In this document: in pieces, positions 34,033 through 42,206 of the stretch
Layout of the letters: every line of letters starts with the position of its first letter
How positions within the stretch are numbered: position 1 is the stretch's first letter
Notes under the pieces: model-generated
Told to the model about the DNA's origin: nothing
The model's input: only the letters and a program-made list of their open reading frames with translations
Database searches by the model: none
Translations under genes and position numbers: made by a program
Assembly: GCA_016710325.1 (NCBI GenBank)
Contig: JADJXK010000001.1
Location: 620,001-684,000, forward strand
Length of the DNA: 64,000 nucleotides
Source of the DNA: Candidatus Leptofilum proximum
Lineage (GTDB): Bacteria; Chloroflexota; Anaerolineae; Promineifilales; Promineifilaceae
Direction of reading: 5' to 3'

Positions 34033-34437
34033 TCAACTTGCCTCTTCTTCTCAAAACGGCCGTTGCCTCATCCCCGGGGCAGCGGCCGTTTTATTTTGCC
34101 TGAGGCGGTGCGACGCACTCACCATGCTTCACACCAGAGCAAGTGTGTCGCACCTGTATACAAAATTTCTACCCTGTCATACCCGCGAAGGCGGGTATCC
34201 ACTCTTGAAACCAAACGGATTCCAGTTTACCCAGTGCTCCGACCATATCCAGGTGAGGAATCTTATGACTTACAAAGCGGAGAGATTCCTCGGAGGACCT
34301 CGGAATGACACCCTAAGTTGAACCTCATTTTCTACCCTGTCATACCCGCGAAGGCGGGTATCCACTCCTGAAAGCAAATGGATTCCCGCCTTCGCGGGAA
34401 TGACAAGTGAAGCGGGAATGACAAGTGGAGTGAATGG
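33987..34437. repeat. 450-bp gene-free cluster of four dispersed repeat types
   Basis: In order: the GTGAAACGTGAT hairpin (33970-34032); a GTGCGACGCAC/GTGTCGCAC pair (34107-34160); a CATACCCGCGAAGGCGGGTATCC unit (34173-34228); a partial GAATGACA-type unit (34256-34312); and a second CCCGCGAAGGCGGG unit followed by CGCCTTCGCGGG (34331-34420). The two GAAGGCGGG units match over about 50 bp with a few changes. No open frame or RNA gene is credible here. Confidence 0.75.
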
Positions 34438-36944
34438 TTAAGCCTGTGAGAGGGTGTAGAGCAGGCGCTCGGCTTCGTCGAGGGCGGATTGGTAGGCGTA
34501 GGGCGGGCCGTCGCAGAAGGCGTAGTCGCGGGCGGTTTGGGCGTGGCGACGCGCGGTGGCGGTGTCACCCGCGTCCAGGGCCAGGTGGGCCAGATGGTTG
34601 TGGCAGTCGGCCAGGTCGAGAACATAGCCGGAACGTTGGGCAATAGTGAGGGCTTGTTGGGCGTAGTCGTGCGAACGGTTTGGTTGCCCCGTGGCACGGG
34701 CCAGGCGGGCCTGGGCCAGCAGGATGGCCGGTTCCAATTCAACCAGGTTGATGGCCCGGCAACGGCGCAGCGCTTCATCGAGGCGGGCTTGACTTTCCGA
34801 ATCCTGGCCTACCACCAACGCGGCCCAGCTCAGCAACCAATGCGCCCACACATAATCCCGCTCAACTGGGTAGATGGTGCGGGCAACTTCGTCGGCGAGG
34901 CGCAGCGCTTCCTGAGCTGCGGCTGCGCCGCCGCGCCATCCCCTTGCAGCAAGGCGGAGAGCGCCTTGTATGACCGAACAAGTGAAACGTAACTGTTGGA
35001 GCCATGCCGGTCAAACTCTTCTTGCGCAGCATCCAATTCGATGGCGGATTTGGCCCATTCGCCGCAGATGGCTAGCAAACGGCCGTATTCCTGATGCCCC
35101 GCCGCCTCCCAAAAGCGATCGTCAATTTCCTGGCAGATGGCAATACTGCGGCGCAGGTTGTCGGCCGCCGCTGCCAGCGCGCCAATTTTTATTTGATCGT
35201 CTGCCAGATTGCCGAGGCCAACGGCCGTATTCTTTTTATCGCCTTGTATCTCTTGAATGGCATTGTGTTGTTGGAACAGCGGAACGGCCGCTCCCGACTG
35301 TCCAGCCAAACTATAACTATTGGCCAACACATTCAGCGTCCACCCCTGATCGCTTTCCTTGCTCAAACGGGGCGGCCTAGCCTCCCCATCGGGAAACAGG
35401 GCGCGCAGCAGCTCAATTACTTTTTGATACGCACCTAATTGATAATACAACGGCTTTGCCAGCCGGTCGCGGAAAAGGCCGCGGGCTTCATCGTACCGTT
35501 CGGCGCGGGTCAAGTGGTGGTACAGTTCAATGGTTGGGGCCAGGTCGGCCAGGCTGGTTATCTTTGGCGGTTGGGGCGCAGCCTCAAAATAAACGATCAA
35601 CTGCACATGAACGGCGGCGCGGTCGGCCAGGCGCTTGTAGGCGTAGCGGCGGGCAATGGGGTGGAGGTCAAAGGTGAGCGAGTGAGCGGGTGAAGGGGTG
35701 GACGACCTCTGGTCGCTGGGGTGAGAGCGTTGCAGGAGGCCGCGTTGTTCGAGCAGGTGGAGATTGGCGCGGGTTTCGGGGGTGTCACCAAAGACGGCGG
35801 CAATCGTTTCCCAGGGCACAGCGGCGCGGAAGGCGGCCAGCCGGCCCAGGGTAATTTGGGCGGCGGGCGGCAGGTTGTCGTAGGCGCGCTGCAAAATATG
35901 CTGCCGCCGGCCCAACAGGTCGTGGGTGGGGTCGTAGTTGGCCACGGCGCGCAGGTCGTTGGGGGCCGCAAAATCGTGGGCGGCGGTTCCGGCCAGCAGG
36001 GCCATGCAAAAGGGATGGTACTCCAGCGGTTCGCAAACCGCCTTCACCTCGGCAGGTGTCGCCTGGATGCCCCACTCGCTAAAAAAGCGCACGGCGTCGG
36101 CCGGGTCCAGCCCAGTTAAATCGCGGCGGCCAATGCGGGTGGGCAGCCTGTTCCCCCGCCCTAGCAGCTCTTGCGGCATCAGGCGGGTGGTCATCAACGT
36201 TTTGCTGCCGTTGCCCAGCTGGGACAGCCCCAGGAGCAGTTCGCCGGCAATGGGATCGACACATTCAAGCGCCCGCTGCACCTGCTGTTCTTCATCCCCC
36301 TGGTAGGCGGCGCTCAGCCCGCTGTAGGCCCGCAGCAGCCGCTCCGCCCCATCCAAAACGATGAGGGCGGGCGCAGCAGCCAATCGTTCCAGCAGCCGGT
36401 TGAGCTGGACGCGCTTGCTGCCCAGTTCCAGCGGCTTCTCGCCCAAAAATTCAAGCACGTCGGTCAGAAAGGTGTCTACCTGCCCCGTCTCATAAAAGCC
36501 GTGCCAGATGATGAGCTTAAACGGCGGCGTTGGCCGCGCTTTAACCGTTTCCAGCCAGTGCCAGGTCAGGGCGCTTTTGCCCGTGCCGCCCAGGGCGACA
36601 ATGACAAACATGGGGCGGCTGGCGTCGGCCTGCCAGTCGTCCAGCTCTTGCAGCTCCTTTTTCCGCCCTACAAATTGGCTGGCGAGGTTGTAACGGCCGT
36701 GTTCATACACGCGCAGCCCGGTTTTCAGTTCCGGGTGGCGCTGCTGGACGGCGGCGGTGAGTTCGGAGATACGGCCTCGCCGGTCCATCCACTCGACCAG
36801 GGCAAGCGCCAGTTCTTCTATTGTGTTACCAGACAGGCTTTCAATATTCAGGCCCAAATCCGCGCAAAGCAGGCGCAGTTCGGCTATATTGAACTGAGCA
36901 ATGATTGATTGGCGTAACTGGATCAATTGTTCTTGTTGCGTCAT
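34438..36944 (-). pseudogene. EAD-STAND NTPase-TPR protein, frameshifted near its 3' end
   Basis: The N-terminus (1-75) is an EAD-like helical domain (LRQSIIAQFNIAELRLLCADLG, MDRRGRISELTAAVQQRHPEL) matching the tail of the TIR protein at 21360. Next is a STAND NTPase with Walker A ALGGTGKSAL and Walker B ALIVLDGAE, then a winged-helix-like segment and TPR repeats. The main frame loses sense after SALLQGDGAAAQ and stops at 34830. The TPR sequence (AAQEALRLADEVARTIYPVERDY) resumes in another frame and runs to 34438. The length of 2507 nt is two over a multiple of three, so one base is missing in the GC-rich stretch near 34917-34932. It is a candidate sensor in a TIR-linked conflict system. Loss of the last ~130 residues might or might not inactivate it. 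Confidence 0.8.
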
Positions 36945-37031
36945 GGCACCATTTCCACGATGAACGGCCGATTATCGTCAACATTGTAGCCAGAACAGGC
37001 GCAAACTTCAATGCAGCATCGGGTATCCGTT

Positions 37032-37060
37032 TTGTGCGGAACTTGAACTGCTTATAGAAT
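37032..37060 (+). promoter_or_regulatory. Promoter of modA, leaderless geometry
   Basis: TTGTGC (37032-37037), 17-bp spacer, TAGAAT (37055-37060), then seven nucleotides to ATG 37068. Confidence 0.55.
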
Positions 37061-37067
37061 TAAGCCT

Positions 37068-37871
37068 ATGAAAACTAAACATTTTATTGTCGGCCTGTTG
37101 GCCATTCTCCTGATAAGCTGCGGCCCTAATCGCCCCACCGCCACCCCCCAGGAAATCACCGTTTTTGCCGCCGCATCGCTCACCGATGCCTTCAACGAAC
37201 TGACCACCGCGTTTGAAGCGCAAAACGCAGGCGTTGAAGTCACACTAAACTTTGCTGGATCGTCCCAGCTGGCCGCCCAGCTCAGCGAAGGGGCGACCGC
37301 CGACATATTTGCTTCGGCCAACGCCGCGCAGATGCAGGCCGTGGTGGATGCCGGGCGCATCACGGCCGGGAGCGAAAAGCTGTTTGTCTCCAACCGCCTC
37401 ACTGTCATCGTACCTGCTGACAACCCGGCGGGCATTACGGCGTTGGAAGATCTGGCCCAGCCGGGTGTGCAGATGCTCCTGGCGGTGGAAGGTGTGCCGG
37501 TGCGCCAGTACACCGACGAGATCGTCGCTAAATTCCCGACCGATTTTCAGGAACAGTTCTACGCCAACCTGGTGTCGGAAGAAGACAACGTACGCCAGGT
37601 GTCGGCCAAAGTGGCCCTGGGGGAAGCGGACGCGGGCATCGTCTACACCTCGGACGTGACGCCGGACATCGCCAGCCAGGTCCTGCAAATCGCCATCCCC
37701 GACGCGCAAAACGTGGTCGCCACCTATCCCATCGCCCCCCTGGCCGATGCCCCCGCACCCACCCTGGCGCAAAGCTTCATTGACTTCGTGCTGAGCGAAG
37801 CTGGCCAGGCGATCCTGGACAAATGGGGCTTTGGCCCACCGCCGGATTTTGTGCCTGTTTCAGACGGTTAG
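37068..37871 (+). CDS. modA: ModA-type molybdate-binding lipoprotein
   Basis: 267 residues. Lipobox LISC after a short hydrophobic signal, then EITVFAAASLTDAFNEL, FAGSSQLAAQL and ADIFASANAAQM, the classical ModA oxyanion-binding segments, and later VPVRQYTDE and GEADAGIVYTSDV. It captures molybdate or tungstate for an ABC importer. No modB or modC follows; the gene is an orphan that ends in two hairpins and a terminator, so the permease must be elsewhere in the genome or absent. Confidence 0.9.
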   Translation: MKTKHFIVGLLAILLISCGPNRPTATPQEITVFAAASLTDAFNELTTAFEAQNAGVEVTLNFAGSSQLAAQLSEGATADIFASANAAQMQAVVDAGRITAGSEKLFVSNRLTVIVPADNPAGITALEDLAQPGVQMLLAVEGVPVRQYTDEIVAKFPTDFQEQFYANLVSEEDNVRQVSAKVALGEADAGIVYTSDVTPDIASQVLQIAIPDAQNVVATYPIAPLADAPAPTLAQSFIDFVLSEAGQAILDKWGFGPPPDFVPVSDG

Positions 37872-37926
37872 AAACCGTCCGCTGTTACAAGAAGTGCGCT
37901 AAAGCGCACTAAAATGGCGCTTTTTT
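37863..37926 (+). terminator. Terminator region of modA with stacked hairpins
   Basis: GACGGTT/AACCGTC (37863-37879) spans the stop codon. AGTGCGCT/AGCGCACT (37893-37910) follows, and AAGCGC (37902-37907) with GCGCTT (37917-37922) plus a T-run forms the terminator. The last two share bases and are mutually exclusive, so an attenuator-like switch is possible. Confidence 0.7.
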
Positions 37927-38050
37927 AACCTGCTTATGAACCTGAAGAAATTAAATCGGTAAACGCCAGCCCAAACACTTCAGGTTCATTTAAGGCGATT
38001 CAGTGTCTAGTTTTTTACCGATATTATTTTTGAATCGCCATGAGCAGGTT
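37927..38050. ncRNA. Candidate structured element: two hairpins closed by an outer stem with complementary loops (kissing-loop)
   Basis: Four complementary pairs interlock. Outer stem: AACCTGCTT (37927-37935) with 38042-38050, one G-T wobble. Hairpin 1: ATGAACCTGAAG (37936-37947) with CTTCAGGTTCAT (37978-37989), 12 perfect pairs. Hairpin 2: GGCGATTCA (37994-38002) with TGAATCGCC (38031-38039), 9 perfect pairs. The loop of hairpin 1 holds ATCGGTAAA (37955-37963) and the loop of hairpin 2 holds TTTACCGAT (38014-38022), a perfect 9-bp loop-loop match. It sits between the modA terminator and the N-acetyltransferase gene. It may be a regulatory RNA, a leader, or a single-strand DNA mobile element; strand unknown. 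Confidence 0.55.
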
Positions 38051-38195
38051 TTTTGTCTCAGACAAGGAATTTAATTCATTGTCGCCAGAGTATGCGATGA
38101 CCCTGCGCCCCCAACCCATTAAGTGGGCAAGTTGGGCAATCTGGCTTACGATTGACACGCTTAAGCGATTCAACAACAGTCAGGAATATAAGGTT

Positions 38196-39014
38196 ATGTC
38201 AACAAACATACTGGATAGACAGCTGGCCGCCCAAGTGCTGACTTTTTTGGAAGTTGAGGTATCCCGGCCCACGCTGGCTGCGTTAGAAAAATTGCTCGCC
38301 GCTTATTACCGCACCGTACCCTGGGAAAGCGTTTTCCGCATCGTGCGGCGGGCAGAAGAGCCCGCCCCGCGCTGGCCGGAGCTTTTCTGGCAAGAGGCCA
38401 TGACACGCGGTGGGGGCGGCACCTGCTTCGAGAGCAACTACGCCTTCTACGCCCTGCTGCAAACGCTGGGGTACGACGGCTACCTGACCATCAACAACAT
38501 GGGCGAGTCGATTGGGTGCCACACGGCGATTGTGGTGGTGCTGGATGGGCAAAAGTGGCTAGTGGATGTGGGTCTGCCGCTGTACGCGCTGCTGCCCCTC
38601 AGCCGCCGGGGGGTGATGTACCGCAGTTCACCCTTTTTGCACTATGCGGTGCGGCCGGACGGCCGTTCCCACTACCAGATCGAACGCTGGCCCCACCCCA
38701 AACACAACGCTTTCACCCTCATCGACGAGCCGGTGGACGACGCCACCTACCGCGCCGCCGCCACCGCCGACTACGGCGACAACGGCCTTTTCCTCGATTT
38801 TGTCATCATCAACAAGGTGATCAACAATGAACCGTGGCGCTTCAACATGGCGGAACGGCCGTGGGCTCTCAACCGCTTCGACTGGGGGCAAAAGATCGAT
38901 ACAGCGCTGACCGGTGATGTGGCGACAGAGGTGGCCCGGCACTTTGGGCTGGATACGGCCGTTGTGCAGCGCGCCTTTGCCCTCACCCAACACAACTATC
39001 CCAACCATGCGTAA
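38196..39014 (+). CDS. Arylamine N-acetyltransferase (NAT) family protein
   Basis: 272 residues from ATG 38196. The NAT triad is visible: Cys in RGGGGTCFESNYAF, His in GCHTAIVVV and Asp in WLVDVGLP. It transfers an acetyl group from acetyl-CoA to arylamines, hydrazines or, in biosynthetic clusters, amides. An open frame extends the protein 52 residues upstream, but that stretch overlaps the hairpin element and is unlike NAT N-termini, so the shorter start is used. AGGAATATAAGG precedes the ATG. Downstream genes are closely packed on the same strand. Confidence 0.88.
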   Translation: MSTNILDRQLAAQVLTFLEVEVSRPTLAALEKLLAAYYRTVPWESVFRIVRRAEEPAPRWPELFWQEAMTRGGGGTCFESNYAFYALLQTLGYDGYLTINNMGESIGCHTAIVVVLDGQKWLVDVGLPLYALLPLSRRGVMYRSSPFLHYAVRPDGRSHYQIERWPHPKHNAFTLIDEPVDDATYRAAATADYGDNGLFLDFVIINKVINNEPWRFNMAERPWALNRFDWGQKIDTALTGDVATEVARHFGLDTAVVQRAFALTQHNYPNHA

Positions 39015-39033
39015 GTCGGATTGGCAATCCGAC
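39015..39033. repeat. GTCGGATTG-G-CAATCCGAC hairpin
   Basis: A perfect 9-bp stem lies just after the NAT stop codon, between NAT and the 2H phosphoesterase. Possibly a dispersed repeat. Confidence 0.6.
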
Positions 39034-39046
39034 CCACACCAAAAAT

Positions 39047-39655
39047 ATGCGAAAACCAAAACCATACCAACCCAAACCGAAAAAGAAAGTCACACCGCGT
39101 CAGCGCAGCGGCGATTACCGCATATTTGTCGGCGCGTTTCCGGAAGGCGACAAAATTGAGCAGATCCAGCAGCTGCGCCAGGCGATCGATCCACAAACGG
39201 CCGCCATCACCCCGCCACACGTCACCCTGGCCGGAACTTACTGGCGCACAGGACCACCCATCGCCGCCAATGAAGGTGTGTTGATAGACAAGCTCAACGC
39301 CCTGGCGCCTTATTTACGGCCGTTTGACCTGCACCTGGGCGGCATCTACACCTTCGGCGAACGTGTCATCTACTTGGGGGTACTGCCAACAGATGAGATG
39401 CTGGCTGTCCGCAATTCGCTCATGAGCGTAATGGGCAAGGACAAACATCGCCAGTTCAAGCCACATTTGACGCTGGCCATGCGCCTCAAAGAAGATGAGT
39501 TTGATGAAGTATTGGATGAATTGGCGCAGACGGCGTGGGCCGACGGCCGTTTCACCTCCCCCATCCACGAACTGCGCCTGATGGAGCGTGGCCCCAACGA
39601 CCCCGCCTGGCGCACCATTCACACAATTCCTCTCATCCTGCCGGAGACAACTTGA
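39047..39655 (+). CDS. 2'-5' RNA ligase family / 2H phosphoesterase
   Basis: 202 residues with the two H-x-T-x motifs of the 2H superfamily (PPHVTLAGT near residue 58 and KPHLTLAMR near 140) in a duplicated fold. The basic N-terminus (RKPKPYQPKPKKKVTPRQR) might contact RNA. Known members hydrolyse or ligate 2'-5' or 2',3'-cyclic phosphates; the substrate here is unknown. Its TGA shares a base with the next ATG (TGATG), so translation is coupled. Confidence 0.85.
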   Translation: MRKPKPYQPKPKKKVTPRQRSGDYRIFVGAFPEGDKIEQIQQLRQAIDPQTAAITPPHVTLAGTYWRTGPPIAANEGVLIDKLNALAPYLRPFDLHLGGIYTFGERVIYLGVLPTDEMLAVRNSLMSVMGKDKHRQFKPHLTLAMRLKEDEFDEVLDELAQTAWADGRFTSPIHELRLMERGPNDPAWRTIHTIPLILPETT

Positions 39656-40137
39656 TGAACCCAAACATTCAGCTGCGAGACGTGGCAGACACCGATCTGC
39701 CCATCTTTTTTGCGCAGCAGCAGGAACCAGCCGGAATACAGATGGCGGCCTTCACCGCCAAAGACCCCAGCGACCGGGAAGCCTTCGACAATCACTGGGC
39801 AAAAATTCGGGCCGATGCCGGTATTGCCATGCAAACGATTCTTTATGAGGGCGATGTGGCCGGGAGCATTGGGTGTCACAGTTGGTTTGGCGATCCGGAA
39901 ATCACCTACTGGGTGGGGGAAAAATTTTGGGGCAAGGGCATTGCCACGGCCGCCGTGCAGCAGTTCCTGAGCCAGCTTCCCACACGGCCGCTTTTCGCTC
40001 GTGTGGCGCAAGACAATATCGGCTCGCTGCGCGTGCTGCAAAAGTGCGGCTTTGTTATCACCGGCGAAGACAGGGGCTTTGCCCACGGCCGCGGCGAAGA
40101 GATCACCGAATATTTGCTCACTTTATCCGATGGCTGA
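39655..40137 (+). CDS. GNAT acetyltransferase (RimJ/RimL-like)
   Basis: 160 residues. IQLRDVADTDLPIFF at the start, then EITYWVGEKFWGKGIATAAVQQFL (motif A, acetyl-CoA binding) and RVLQKCGFVITGED (motif B) are typical of the RimJ/RimL GNAT type that acetylates protein N-termini or small amines. ATG 39655 is set by GGAG 9 nt upstream and the TGATG overlap. It overlaps the MenH-like gene by 8 nt. Confidence 0.85.
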   Translation: MNPNIQLRDVADTDLPIFFAQQQEPAGIQMAAFTAKDPSDREAFDNHWAKIRADAGIAMQTILYEGDVAGSIGCHSWFGDPEITYWVGEKFWGKGIATAAVQQFLSQLPTRPLFARVAQDNIGSLRVLQKCGFVITGEDRGFAHGRGEEITEYLLTLSDG

Positions 40138-40945
40138 ACTGTTGTTGAATGGTGTTGTTTACCATGCAGCACGCCGCGGGCCGAACGACGCCGCGCCGCT
40201 GCTGCTGCTGCACGGCTTCACCGGCAGCAGCGAGAATTGGGCCGAGCATATTCCGGTGTTTGGTGAACGGTATTCGGTTATCGGTGTGGATATTTTGGGA
40301 CACGGCCGTTCCGCCAGCCCGCCCGATCCCAGTCGCTACACCATGCCCCACACTGCCGCCGACATCATCGCCCTGCTGGATGCGTGGCAAATTGAACGGA
40401 GTGCCCTGCTGGGTTACTCGATGGGTGGACGGCTGGCGCTGTACCTGGCCTGCCACTACCCGGAACGATTCAGCCAGCTTATCCTGGAAAGCAGTTCGCC
40501 CGGCCTGGCCACCGCGGCGGAACGGGCTGCCCGCCGCCAGAGTGACGAGGCGCTGGCCGACTGGATTGAAACACACGGCATCGAAGCGTTTGTGGCCCGC
40601 TGGGAAAGCCTACCGCTTTGGACCAGCCAGCAGCATCTGCCGGAAGAGGTGCGTCAGCGTTTGCACCGCCAGCGTGCGCAAAACAATCCGTTGGGGCTGG
40701 CCAACTCGCTGCGCGGCATGGGCACGGGCGCACAGCCCTCGCTGTGGGACGCGCTGCCCGGCCTGCGCCTGCCCACGCTGCTCATCGCCGGGGAGCTGGA
40801 CAGCAAATTTGTGGCGATTAACGAGCAAATGGCAGGGCTGCTGCCAAACGGCCGTCTCCACCTCATCCCCCACGCCGGGCACACCACACATTTGGAACGG
40901 CCGTCTGAGTTTGCCACGGCCGTCCTGACATTTCTGGCGAGTTAA
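40130..40945 (+). CDS. menH: MenH-like alpha/beta hydrolase (SHCHC synthase)
   Basis: 271 residues. LLLLHGFTGSSENW (oxyanion loop), DILGHGRSASPPDP, and LLGYSMGGRLALYLACHYPERF with the nucleophile Ser match 2-succinyl-6-hydroxy-2,4-cyclohexadiene-1-carboxylate synthase of menaquinone biosynthesis; the late His is in IPHAGHTTHLERP. The rest of the men cluster is not nearby, so another esterase function remains possible. The start overlaps the upstream GNAT gene. Confidence 0.7.
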   Translation: MAELLLNGVVYHAARRGPNDAAPLLLLHGFTGSSENWAEHIPVFGERYSVIGVDILGHGRSASPPDPSRYTMPHTAADIIALLDAWQIERSALLGYSMGGRLALYLACHYPERFSQLILESSSPGLATAAERAARRQSDEALADWIETHGIEAFVARWESLPLWTSQQHLPEEVRQRLHRQRAQNNPLGLANSLRGMGTGAQPSLWDALPGLRLPTLLIAGELDSKFVAINEQMAGLLPNGRLHLIPHAGHTTHLERPSEFATAVLTFLAS

Positions 40946-40952
40946 TAATCAA

Positions 40953-40983
40953 TTGCCCGATTACTCAGTTCCTCAATTATACT
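40953..40983 (+). promoter_or_regulatory. Promoter of the DCC gene, leaderless geometry
   Basis: TATACT (40978-40983) lies six nucleotides before ATG 40990. A TTGCCC at 40953-40958 gives a long 19-bp spacer, so the -35 box is uncertain. Confidence 0.45.
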
Positions 40984-40989
40984 ACTCGC

Positions 40990-41379
40990 ATGAACAAACA
41001 ATTTCCTCTACTCATTTATGATGGCGACTGCGGATTTTGAGAGAAGACCGCACGACTCGTGGAGTCGTGGACCAACGGCCGTATTAACCTGCAGCCGTGG
41101 CAAGCCATGCCGGAAACGATGGCCGCCTTGGGCCTGACAGATGAAGATGGCATGACCCAGGCATGGTTTGTCGATGCAAACGGCCGTCTGACCGGCGGTG
41201 CAGAGGCAGTAAACCGAGCCTTGCGCTATTGTTGGTGGCTGCGACCGTTTACGTATTTGTACCCCCTGCCCGGTATGCGCCAACTGCAAGATTTAGCCTA
41301 CCGCTGGGTAGCCCAGAACCGGCACCGGCTGCCAGGCAGCACACCACAATGTAACCTGCCCCAATCCGCCAATGACTGA
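40990..41379 (+). CDS. DCC-family (DUF393) thiol-disulfide oxidoreductase with in-frame TGA at the second redox Cys
   Basis: Read through the TGA at 41038-41040, this is a 129-residue protein. It starts MNKQFPLLIYDGDCGF, has the TGA codon, then continues EKTARLVESW and ends with the family's typical AYRWVAQNRHRLPGSTPQC. The DCC motif is D-G-x-C-x-x-C, and the TGA sits exactly where the second Cys belongs, giving CxxU if decoded as selenocysteine. An 8-bp hairpin (CACGACTC, loop GTG, GAGTCGTG, 41051-41069) begins 10 nt after the TGA, and its G-starting loop lies 18 nt after it, within the reported range for bacterial SECIS elements. The 112 codons after the TGA are intact. A plain nonsense mutation (TGC to TGA) is the main alternative. 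The next gene overlaps the end by 8 nt. Confidence 0.6.
41051..41069 (+). promoter_or_regulatory. Candidate SECIS-like hairpin after the in-frame TGA
   Basis: CACGACTC and GAGTCGTG pair perfectly around a GTG loop. The G at the first loop position and the distance to the TGA fit bacterial SECIS rules. The hairpin also encodes the protein. Confidence 0.45.
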
Positions 41380-42133
41380 ATCCTTAACCCAAAAACAATG
41401 CCACCTCCTGGCCCAACACCTGCCGGACAACCCGCAAACGGTCATTTCGCGAGCACACCTGCTGTGGGGCACGGCGCGGGCTTACGCCACTGGTCTGACG
41501 AATGCGGGGTTTGAAACGGCCGTCATCGAAGACCCCGGCTGCCCCGGCGAACCAATGATCTTTGGCCAAAATGCTCAGAAAATCGCCGACCTTATGCCGC
41601 GAATCCCCAACTGGTTCTGCGTCAACGTCGCCCCAGAGCTGGCCGATGAACTTGAACCGCTGCTGGCCGCCCAAATGGGCTGCGCGCTGCGACGACAGGG
41701 CGACGTCTACCACACGCTCACCCAGCCTCCACCAGCCACGCTGCTGTCCCACGCCGGTGTGCGTTTGCTCACCGAGGATGATTTACCCTTGCTTTTGGCC
41801 GCCCCGCCAGAGCTGCGTGGTCACAACCCGGAGCAACTGCTGCAAAAAACGGCCGCTGCCGGGGCCATCATCCACAACAAGCTGGTGGCCATCGCCCAAA
41901 ATTATGCGCTCACCGAGAGGTACGGCGACATTGGTGTCTTCACGCTGCCGGAATGGCGTGGGCAAGGGCTGGCGGCAGCGGCGGCAGCGTTGGTAGCGAA
42001 CTGGCTGCAAGGAAACGGCCGTACCCCCGTCTGGAGCTGCGGGGAGCAAAACCAGGCCAGCCTGCGCGTGGCCAAGAAAGTGGGCTTTGTAGAAAACGGC
42101 CGTCGCGTGTATCTTATTCTCCAAGAGGATTGA
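41372..42133 (+). CDS. GNAT-family acetyltransferase (C-terminal GNAT with N-terminal accessory domain)
   Basis: 253 residues. The C-terminal half carries GDIGVFTLPEWRGQGLAAAAAALVANWL (acetyl-CoA motif A) and NQASLRVAKKVGFVENGRR (motif B). The N-terminal ~120 residues are an extra domain with a WFCVNVAPELADELEPLLA helix pattern, as in GNAT_acetyltran-type proteins. Substrate unknown. It starts within the last codons of the DCC gene, so it is translationally coupled to it, and its reading frame would depend on ribosomes passing the DCC TGA or on independent initiation. Confidence 0.8.
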   Translation: MTESLTQKQCHLLAQHLPDNPQTVISRAHLLWGTARAYATGLTNAGFETAVIEDPGCPGEPMIFGQNAQKIADLMPRIPNWFCVNVAPELADELEPLLAAQMGCALRRQGDVYHTLTQPPPATLLSHAGVRLLTEDDLPLLLAAPPELRGHNPEQLLQKTAAAGAIIHNKLVAIAQNYALTERYGDIGVFTLPEWRGQGLAAAAAALVANWLQGNGRTPVWSCGEQNQASLRVAKKVGFVENGRRVYLILQED

Positions 42134-42206
42134 GCCGCAGATTTCACAGATTAGCATAGATTTTCTCGGTGCCACTCTGTGTTCCTTTTTTAGTAGGAGT
42201 TAACGC

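Noticed and set aside
34170..34420. CRISPR-like repeats
   Set aside because: Only two near-identical units with unequal spacing, each a hairpin; no spacers or cas genes.
38040..38195. Longer N-terminus for the arylamine N-acetyltransferase
   Set aside because: The 52 extra residues overlap the hairpin element and do not look like NAT sequence; ATG 38196 has a purine-rich leader.
41038..41040. TGA read as Trp
   Set aside because: TGA ends other genes here (29611, 39655, 40137), so a code change is unlikely; Cys, not Trp, is expected at this position.
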